Assembly: GCA_022571575.1 (NCBI GenBank)
Contig: JACZXN010000133.1
Coordinates: forward strand, 1 to 5,727
Direction: 5' to 3'
Length of the DNA stretch: 5,727 nt
DNA from: Chloroflexota bacterium
GTDB taxonomy: Bacteria > Chloroflexota > Dehalococcoidia > UBA3495
The stretch's first letter is position 1. Every line of letters begins with the position of its first letter. A program made the position numbers and the translations under genes. The notes under the pieces were generated by a model. The model searched no databases and was not told the DNA's origin. It saw nothing but the letters and a program-made list of their open reading frames with translations. Below, piece after piece: positions 1 through 3,898 of this stretch.

Positions 1-71
1 CTGGCCAGATGGTAGACGGCGGCGCTTCCCATGCCGCCGACACCGATAACTATTGCGTCATATCCGGGCAT
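1..71 (-). CDS. FAD-dependent amine/amino-acid oxidase, sarcosine oxidase-like (N-terminus only)
   Basis: Only the first 23 codons lie in the window; the gene runs off the left edge. The visible peptide starts MPGYDAIVIGVGGMGSAAVY. It is a beta strand followed by a dinucleotide-binding GxGxxG loop (G10, G12, G15) and then helix residues AAVYHLA. This is the N-terminal FAD-binding Rossmann motif of the DAO superfamily. The 'YDxIVIGxGxMGSAAxYxLA' pattern is the one typical of monomeric sarcosine oxidase and N-methyl-tryptophan oxidase (SolA-like), which oxidise N-methyl amino acids to imine plus hydrogen peroxide. The ATG is the first possible start with the correct fold. Only a weak purine-rich stretch (AAAAGAAA) precedes it. 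The gene lies 49 bases behind the stop of the SMP-30-like gene and is probably the fourth gene of the same operon. The family call is fairly safe; the substrate cannot be inferred from 23 residues. Confidence 0.8.
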   Translation of the reverse strand, partial: MPGYDAIVIGVGGMGSAAVYHLA

Positions 72-120
72 GGCGTTTCTTTTAGTCTCAGTCCTCAGTG
101 GGATTCAGTCTCCGGCGGGT

Positions 121-1020
121 TTAGTTTCTGGGAACAGCCGTGCCGGGGGTCTTCATGCGCATGCTGAAGACCGAAGTGCGGGCGGTGAACAACATGGTGC
201 GGTTGTCCGGTCCGCCCCAGGCGCAGTTGGCGGGGATCTCCGGAAGCCGGATGATGCCCAGATGGTTGCCCGCTGCGTCGAACACCCAGCAGCCCTCGGA
301 GCCGGTGCAGTAGATGCGTCCTTCCTGGTCCACCTTCATGCCGTCGGGAACGCCGTCCTCGGCGGAATACATGGTGGCGAAGACCCGGTTGTTGCTCAGG
401 CTGCCGTCGGCGGCCACGTCGAAGGCCCGGATGAGTTGATGCTCGCAAACCTGCCCCTTCTCTTTCTCCTCCAGGCAGCGGCTGTCCCGGCGGGTGATGG
501 CCACATATAGGATGCGCTCGTCGGGAGAGAAGGCCAGGCCGTTGGGATACTCGGTCTCCGAGGTGGCCAATGAGTGGACGCCGTCAGGGCTGATGCGGTG
601 CACGCCGCTGAAGTCCAACTCCCGTTCGTCGTCCGTGAGCCGTCCGCCCGGGTCGGTGAAGTACAGGGTACCGTCGGAGCGGCCCACCACGTCATTGGGG
701 CGGTTGATCCGCTTCCCGTCCAGGTGGGTGGCGATGGGCTGATAGGAGCCGTCCGCCCCGCGGCGGGTCACCTGGCGGCCGTCGCCCTCGCACATGATCA
801 GGTTACCCTGGGTGTCGAAGGTCAGGCCGTTGGAGCCACCGCTGGGTTCCCGGAATACTTCTACCTGGCCGCTGGTGGACATCTTGTGGATCCGCAGCTC
901 CCGGATATCGACGAACAGCCAGTAACCGTCCGGGTGCCACAGGGGGCCTTCGGTGAACCCGAAACCTCCGGCCAGTTTCTCTGCCGGCGAATCGGTTATG
1001 TTGGCGATCTGGTCGGACAT
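121..1020 (-). CDS. SMP-30/gluconolactonase-like beta-propeller hydrolase
   Basis: A 299-residue protein matching the SMP-30/gluconolactonase/LRE family, six-bladed beta-propellers that bind one divalent metal and hydrolyse sugar lactones or related esters. Expected metal-site residues are in order: E24 in FTEGPLW, N109 in RPNDVV, N160 in YPNGLAFSPD and D226 in VPDGMKVD. These match the Glu/Asn/Asn/Asp set of SMP-30. Propeller-type repeats such as GRSDGTLYFTDPGG and DQEGRIYCTG are clear. There is no signal peptide, so the protein is probably cytoplasmic. The length is normal for the family. An in-frame ATG lies four codons upstream (1032), but that ATG overlaps a GGAGGG Shine-Dalgarno sequence placed 4 nt before the ATG at 1020, so 1020 is preferred. 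The gene is 46 bases downstream of the aminotransferase and 49 bases upstream of the FAD oxidase, as in an operon. The exact substrate (gluconolactone, another lactone or a sugar acid) is unknown. Confidence 0.93.
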   Translation of the reverse strand: MSDQIANITDSPAEKLAGGFGFTEGPLWHPDGYWLFVDIRELRIHKMSTSGQVEVFREPSGGSNGLTFDTQGNLIMCEGDGRQVTRRGADGSYQPIATHLDGKRINRPNDVVGRSDGTLYFTDPGGRLTDDERELDFSGVHRISPDGVHSLATSETEYPNGLAFSPDERILYVAITRRDSRCLEEKEKGQVCEHQLIRAFDVAADGSLSNNRVFATMYSAEDGVPDGMKVDQEGRIYCTGSEGCWVFDAAGNHLGIIRLPEIPANCAWGGPDNRTMLFTARTSVFSMRMKTPGTAVPRN

Positions 1021-1024
1021 GGTT

Positions 1025-1030
1025 CCCTCC
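1025..1030 (-). promoter_or_regulatory. Shine-Dalgarno site deciding the SMP-30-like start
   Basis: On the minus strand GGAGGG is followed by AACC and then the ATG at 1020. The motif is part of the alternative upstream start region (ATGGAGGGAACCATG). A ribosome bound here would initiate at 1020 rather than at 1032. Confidence 0.75.
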
Positions 1031-1066
1031 ATGATATGTGATTACATCGGGCGCCCGTTGGGGAAT

Positions 1067-1981
1067 CTATTCCAGGTGGGCCAGATACTGCCCCTCGAAG
1101 TCCATCCCCGCCAGGTCGCTGAAGGCGTCCATCAGCCGGCGGGTGATGACGCCCGGGGCCTTGCCGCCGGCCACCGGTGTGCCGTTGAAGGAAGATATGG
1201 GGCAGATGCAGAGGCTGGTCGAGGTCAAGAAGGCCTCGTCGGCGGTGTAAGCGTCATACAGGTCCAGGTCCCTTTCCTCGACGGGCATGCCCAGGCCCGT
1301 GGCCAGGTTCATGGCGACGCCCCTGGTGATGCCCTCAAGCACGTATTGTCCCTTGGGCGTGGCGACGGTCCCGTCCTTCACCAGGAAGATGTTGGAGCCC
1401 CGGCCCTCGGTGAGGTTGCCGGACTCGTCCAATAACACCGCCCAGGCGTCGGGGTCGCTGGCCTGGGCCTCCAGGTCGCCCAGGATCAGGTTCAGATAGT
1501 TATGGGTCTTGGCGCGGGGACTGATGAAGCGTGGCGGCACTCGGGGCACCGAAGGGGTGATGATGGCCGCGCCGTCCCGGTATAAGGAAGCCCGGCGGGC
1601 AAAGGGGATGGGGTGGGTCTCGATGAGAATAGTGGGACGCATCTCGTCGCCGGGCTGGATGGGCTCGATGCCCCGGCTGATGCGCTGCATGACCCACATG
1701 TCCTGGCCGGACGGGAGAAGCTTGTAGTTGTGTTCCACCACCTGGCGGGACCAGTCTTCCATCTCCCGGGGGTCCATGCCCGGGTCGATGCGCAGGTAAC
1801 GCAGCGAGTCGTACAGGCGGCGCACATGTTCCGTCAGCCGGAAGGGCGTGCCGTTGAAGGTCCGGGCGGCGTCGAAGACCGCGTCGCCGTAGAGATAACC
1901 CCGGTCCCGTATGGAGATGCCCACCTGGGACTCGGGCTTCAGTTCGCCGTTGAAGAACACGATTGGTCCGCTCTGCGCCAT
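1067..1981 (-). CDS. class-IV PLP-dependent aminotransferase (branched-chain aminotransferase-like)
   Basis: A 304-residue fold-type IV pyridoxal-phosphate enzyme of the IlvE/D-amino-acid transaminase/(R)-amine transaminase superfamily. Residue numbers are for the ATG at 1981. The N-terminal half carries the family opening 'IRDRGYLYGDAVFDAARTF' and an arginine in HVRRLYDS (about R56) expected to hold the PLP phosphate. K158 in RAKTHNYL is the expected Schiff-base lysine. E192 in NLTEGRGSNIF is the conserved glutamate contacting the PLP ring nitrogen. YVLEGITRG supplies the second phosphate-binding loop. The C-terminal DEAFLTSTS segment matches the usual DExFxTxT position. Length is typical. 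A GTG three codons upstream (1990) is possible, but GAGGTG sits about 6 nt before the ATG, favouring 1981. It lies 55 bases after the CMD-like gene. Specificity is uncertain: it lacks the RxH motif typical of D-amino-acid transaminase in the segment after ISRG, so 'IlvE' would be over-precise. Confidence 0.92.
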   Translation of the reverse strand: MAQSGPIVFFNGELKPESQVGISIRDRGYLYGDAVFDAARTFNGTPFRLTEHVRRLYDSLRYLRIDPGMDPREMEDWSRQVVEHNYKLLPSGQDMWVMQRISRGIEPIQPGDEMRPTILIETHPIPFARRASLYRDGAAIITPSVPRVPPRFISPRAKTHNYLNLILGDLEAQASDPDAWAVLLDESGNLTEGRGSNIFLVKDGTVATPKGQYVLEGITRGVAMNLATGLGMPVEERDLDLYDAYTADEAFLTSTSLCICPISSFNGTPVAGGKAPGVITRRLMDAFSDLAGMDFEGQYLAHLE

Positions 1982-2036
1982 TACAACCACCTCAGAATCT
2001 TCGAGTGAGTCATGCCGAAGAGGAAACCAGCGGATG

Positions 2037-2336
2037 CTAGCGCTTGAAGGCGTTGGCGCCGGTGACCAGGGCCGGCATGCCGCCGAAGAGAAACGCCACG
2101 CCCACGGTCTCGGCGATCTCCTCCTCGGTCGCCCCAGCCGCGCGGGCCCGGTTGGCGATGTTGGCCACGCCGTCGGGATGGGCCAACAAGGCGTCGCAAA
2201 GCATGGTCATCAGGGTTTTCACCTTGAGTGAGAGGGCGCCGTCGGTCAGCACCGATTCCCGGGCGCCGTTCACAATCTTGAGGAGTTCGGGAGCGTCTTT
2301 CTGCAGAATGTCTTGCCAGGTGGCAGGCTGCGTCAT
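2037..2336 (-). CDS. carboxymuconolactone decarboxylase (CMD/AhpD-like) family protein
   Basis: A 99-residue all-helical protein with the CMD-family signature in its second half: NRARAAGATEEEIAETVGVAF (residues about 62-82), followed by LFGGMPALVTGANAF. CMD-family proteins are either gamma-carboxymuconolactone decarboxylases or AhpD-like alkylhydroperoxidases. Here the region that carries CxxC in AhpD reads TMLCDALLAHP, with a single cysteine (C47) and H53, so thiol peroxidase or disulfide chemistry of the AhpD kind is not supported. The start at 2336 is chosen because GGAGGAG directly precedes it on the minus strand. The frame is open far upstream, but that extension is low-complexity and does not look coding. 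It is the first of four same-strand genes and its stop is 55 bases before the aminotransferase start. Family assignment is good; the reaction is unknown. Confidence 0.88.
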   Translation of the reverse strand: MTQPATWQDILQKDAPELLKIVNGARESVLTDGALSLKVKTLMTMLCDALLAHPDGVANIANRARAAGATEEEIAETVGVAFLFGGMPALVTGANAFKR

Positions 2337-2417
2337 TTCTCCTCCGGCCAACGGATGTGATTGCCGATGGGTGGCGTTGGCGTTGCGTTGGATCGAAAGC
2401 ACGTTTGGACCGGGTTT

Positions 2418-2449
2418 TCGGCGTGAGCCACCCGGCCCTCGGCGTGAGC
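2418..2449 (-). repeat. pair of 11-bp direct repeats in the CMD-gene leader
   Basis: On the minus strand GCTCACGCCGA occurs twice, at 2439-2449 and 2418-2428, exactly matching with a 21-bp period (about two helical turns). They lie just downstream of the possible -10 element at 2453-2461. A protein-binding operator is an inference from spacing and position. The second copy also falls in the loop of a 6-bp CCGGGT/ACCCGG inverted repeat (2410-2415 with 2430-2435). Confidence 0.55.
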
Positions 2450-2452
2450 GCC

Positions 2453-2461
2453 ATGATAGCA
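2453..2461 (-). promoter_or_regulatory. possible extended -10 promoter for the catabolic operon
   Basis: On the minus strand TGCTATCAT forms a TGn-TATCAT extended -10 element about 117 nt before the CMD-like ATG. No good -35 hexamer lies 16-18 bp upstream; the nearest candidate, TTGCGG, is 22 bp away. It would give a leader of roughly 110 nt containing the direct repeats. Weak evidence. Confidence 0.3.
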
Positions 2462-2555
2462 CAGGGGAAGACTGACCTGGCCGCAACCGATATTCTTCAC
2501 CGGGGAAGATGGCATCAGAGAAAGAGAAGCGGAGGGGAAAGATGGAGGCAGACCC

Positions 2556-2595
2556 ATAAAATACCGGTGGCCGGAGGGGAGGGACCTCCGGCCAC
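2556..2595 (-). terminator. hairpin with T-rich tail, possible intrinsic terminator
   Basis: A perfect 11-bp inverted repeat, GTGGCCGGAGG (2567-2577) with CCTCCGGCCAC (2585-2595), encloses a 7-nt loop. On the minus strand the stem is followed within 3 nt by TATTTTAT (2563-2556), the layout of an intrinsic terminator. The plus strand lacks a comparable T run, so minus-strand termination is more likely. What transcript it would end is unclear, since the zinc-ribbon gene upstream has its own terminator-like hairpin. Confidence 0.5.
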
Positions 2596-2746
2596 GAAGC
2601 TATTGTTTGCCGCACCCGCGCCGGTTGGCGCGAGGGCATCACCTGACGAATAGACACTTCAAAGTTGCGAATATCCCGCAACTCGGCGCTCTCGATCGAC
2701 ACGTTGTCCAGGGGGCGACAGCCGAATCAACCTGGCGACACTGCCG

Positions 2747-2794
2747 GCAGCCACCCACAAACACACATCCCCACACTCCACGCAGGGTGGCTGC
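2747..2794. repeat. 10-bp perfect inverted repeat
   Basis: GCAGCCACCC at 2747-2756 is the exact reverse complement of GGGTGGCTGC at 2785-2794, around a 28-nt A/C-rich spacer on the plus strand. CCTG (2731-2734) and CAGG (2797-2800) could extend the pairing. No poly-T follows on either strand, so this is not a terminator. It may be part of a folded RNA. Confidence 0.6.
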
Positions 2795-2879
2795 AACAGG
2801 CCTGGGTCCTGATGATTAGGCGAGGTTCAGCGGCCAGAATCGAAAGACCGGCCCGCTGGCCCGCCATCCGCAATCAGGG

Positions 2880-2912
2880 AAGAAGAAAAGCCTAGGCCGC
2901 GGTTAAGCGGCC
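2880..2912 (-). terminator. probable intrinsic terminator of the zinc-ribbon gene
   Basis: GGCCGC (2895-2900) pairs with GCGGCC (2907-2912) around a 6-nt loop containing the TAA stop codon of the zinc-ribbon gene. On the minus strand the stem is followed by TAGGC and then TTTTCTTCTT. The T tract starts about 5 nt after the stem, slightly further than ideal. Stop codon inside the loop is compact but plausible. Confidence 0.5.
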
Positions 2913-3043
2913 CCGATGCGAAATACCTTGGTGCCACAGGACGGGCATGTGCCCTGAGTGGCAGGTTTCCCGTTCTTCATCGTGATCTTCTCAGGGTCCT
3001 TGATCTCGCGTTTGCTCCTGCACTTCACACAGTAGGCTTCCAT
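2903..3043 (-). CDS. small zinc-ribbon protein, DUF5679-like
   Basis: A 46-residue protein with two CxxC pairs, C5/C8 in MEAYCVKC and C33/C36 in CPSCG, separated by a basic, lysine-rich middle (KREIKDPEKITMKNGKPATQG). It ends VFRIGAA. This matches what I know of the DUF5679 family: short proteins found especially in Chloroflexota, presumed to bind one zinc and perhaps nucleic acid; function not established. The ATG at 3043 is chosen over upstream in-frame starts because GGGAGGTG precedes it by 5 nt and the conserved family sequence starts with AYCVKC. The gene is single, transcribed away from the cob operon from a near-consensus promoter, and followed by a terminator-like hairpin. It is likely monocistronic and well expressed. 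Confidence 0.9.
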   Translation of the reverse strand: MEAYCVKCRSKREIKDPEKITMKNGKPATQGTCPSCGTKVFRIGAA

Positions 3044-3073
3044 ACACGCACCTCCCATCGTTAGGGTCGACAT

Positions 3074-3102
3074 ATTGTAGACTGGATGCCAGGACATGTC
3101 AA
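3074..3102 (-). promoter_or_regulatory. strong sigma-70-type promoter of the zinc-ribbon gene
   Basis: On the minus strand TTGACA (3102-3097, perfect -35) is followed by a 17-bp spacer and TACAAT (3079-3074, 5 of 6 to the -10 consensus). Transcription would begin near 3067, giving a leader of about 24 nt that includes the GGGAGGTG Shine-Dalgarno sequence. The -35 overlaps one of two 18-bp repeats, suggesting regulation. Confidence 0.8.
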
Positions 3103-3175
3103 CATATAGTATGCCAGTTTCTTAAATTATGGCAACTAATGAGACTACGTAGTCTCATCAATATGTTGTATGCCA
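3099..3175. repeat. two imperfect 18-bp direct repeats in the divergent intergenic region
   Basis: TCAACATATAGTATGCCA (3099-3116) and TCAATATGTTGTATGCCA (3158-3175) agree at 15 of 18 positions, with a 59-bp period. The left copy covers part of the zinc-ribbon -35 box. Related shorter cores occur nearby: GATGCCA at 3085-3091 and the inverted TATGGCA at 3128-3134. Probably regulator-binding sites or remnants of a promoter duplication; this is inference. Confidence 0.6.
3139..3158. promoter_or_regulatory. 20-bp perfect palindrome, probable operator
   Basis: ATGAGACTAC is followed directly by its reverse complement GTAGTCTCAT, with no spacer and no mismatch. It lies between two divergent units, upstream of both promoters, in a block where 32 of 90 bases (3091-3180) are G or C against a GC-rich background. 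There is no loop and no T tract, so a dimeric DNA-binding protein site is more likely than an RNA hairpin. I do not recognise the regulator. Confidence 0.65.
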
Positions 3176-3209
3176 TGACACCGTGGAACCATTAACCAAC
3201 AGACATCGG

Positions 3210-3238
3210 TGTACTTTCAAGTGCGTGGTGTTTAGAAT
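3210..3238 (+). promoter_or_regulatory. candidate promoter for the cob operon
   Basis: TAGAAT (3233-3238) matches 5 of 6 bases of the -10 consensus. The -35 position 17 bp upstream reads TGTACT, only 3 of 6. Transcription would start near 3245, only a few bases before the cobC ATG codons, consistent with the absence of a Shine-Dalgarno sequence there. The weak -35 would fit an activated or modest promoter. Confidence 0.4.
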
Positions 3239-3248
3239 ATCCACCAGA

Positions 3249-3869
3249 ATGGGAATGCTTTTAATCGTCCGTCACGGCGAGACCATCTGGAACGCCGAAG
3301 GACGGATCCAAGGACATACCGACGTAGGACTCTCGGACATGGGTGTTGAACAGGCACGCTTGCTGGGGGCGCGCCTGGCGTCGATTCCCATCGACGTTGC
3401 CTATTGCAGCGACCTGAAACGGGCCTCCGAGACCGCCAAACTGGCTCTCGGTGAGCGGGATATTGTCCTTAATAGGACCCCCAGACTCCGGGAGTACCAC
3501 AAGGGCTCCTTCGAAGGAATGACCCTGGCTGAGATCGAGGCCCAGTTTCCCGACGACTATCCCAGATACCTGGAGAAGAACCTGGACTACGCGCCTGAGG
3601 GCGGGGAGACCACCCGGGGCGTGAGCTCGCGAATGGCGGAAATCTTCGGCGAGATCAAGGCCAAACACCTGAACGAGACTGTGTTGGTCGTTGGCCATGG
3701 CGGTTCGCTGCGGGCCGGCATGGTCTCATTATTGGGGATGCCCCTGGAAGGGAACTGGTCGTTCGCGTTCGGCAACTGCAGTTTGACCATGGTCGATACC
3801 TTCGAAGACAACGTGGTCCTGCGTCTCTTCAACGATAAATCCCATCTGAACGGGATGGCCGCGTCATGA
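3249..3869 (+). CDS. cobC: histidine phosphatase, probable alpha-ribazole phosphatase CobC
   Basis: A 206-residue member of the phosphoglycerate-mutase/histidine-phosphatase superfamily. The N-terminal LLIVRHGETIWN contains the phosphorylated histidine (H9) and R8. R58 in SDLKRASETA, E82 in LREYHKGSFEG and H150 in VVGHGGSLR complete the usual active site. These residues define the phosphatase family but do not separate CobC from other phosphatases. The cobalamin role, removing phosphate from alpha-ribazole phosphate (or adenosylcobalamin phosphate), comes from the position directly upstream of cobQ and cobU, 29 bases before cobQ. Start: ATG at 3249 and 3255 are both possible and neither has a Shine-Dalgarno sequence. 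The frame is open to a GTG at 3183, but the extra residues do not resemble the family. The mRNA may be leaderless. Family certain, cob role likely. Confidence 0.85.
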   Translation: MGMLLIVRHGETIWNAEGRIQGHTDVGLSDMGVEQARLLGARLASIPIDVAYCSDLKRASETAKLALGERDIVLNRTPRLREYHKGSFEGMTLAEIEAQFPDDYPRYLEKNLDYAPEGGETTRGVSSRMAEIFGEIKAKHLNETVLVVGHGGSLRAGMVSLLGMPLEGNWSFAFGNCSLTMVDTFEDNVVLRLFNDKSHLNGMAAS

Positions 3870-3898
3870 AATGCTTTAACGAAGGAGCCCCCCTCTAG

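Larger units (their letters stand above)
2462..2894. other. gene-free, hairpin-rich intergenic stretch
   Basis: No reading frame on either strand here has a credible start, Shine-Dalgarno sequence and protein-like composition. The stretch holds several inverted repeats: 2567-2595 (11-bp perfect stem), 2617-2632 (CGCGCC, GGTT loop, GGCGCG), 2664-2682 (GTTGCG/CGCAAC), 2747-2794 (10-bp stem) and 2828-2858 (8-bp stem with one bulged base). I looked for and did not see tRNA T-arms, tmRNA ends, or RNase P or SRP consensus segments. One part of the minus strand (about 2640-2720) has a coding-like GC-rich third-codon-position pattern but is interrupted by a TGA at 2727-2729. It could be a structured transcript, a decayed gene or plain spacer. 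Confidence 0.6.

Noticed and set aside
76..112. Short ACTGAG/ACTGAA repeats in the gap before the FAD oxidase
   Set aside because: Three degenerate six-base copies on the minus strand are too short and imperfect to distinguish from chance.
574..1041. Plus-strand open frame opposite the SMP-30-like gene
   Set aside because: It is antisense to a well-supported gene, with composition typical of a mirrored GC-rich frame and no start signals.
1981..2013. A 10-codon leader peptide (MTHSKILRWL) ending in a TAATG overlap with the aminotransferase start
   Set aside because: It has no Shine-Dalgarno sequence, no run of regulatory codons and no attenuator-like hairpins. The overlap alone is easily accidental.
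2037..2702. A 221-residue version of the CMD-like protein starting at GTG 2702
   Set aside because: The extra 122 residues are R/P/S-rich and unlike the family. They run across terminator-like hairpins, and the ATG at 2336 has a strong GGAGGAG site.
2462..2894. tRNA, tmRNA, RNase P or SRP RNA in the gene-free stretch
   Set aside because: No T-arm GTTCRA with flanking stems, no tmRNA ends, no RNase P P4 segments and no SRP GGAAGCA-type loop were found on either strand.
3183..3248. Extended N-terminus of the CobC-like protein from GTG 3183
   Set aside because: The 22 added residues do not resemble histidine phosphatases, which normally begin a few residues before RHGE, and no ribosome site precedes the GTG.
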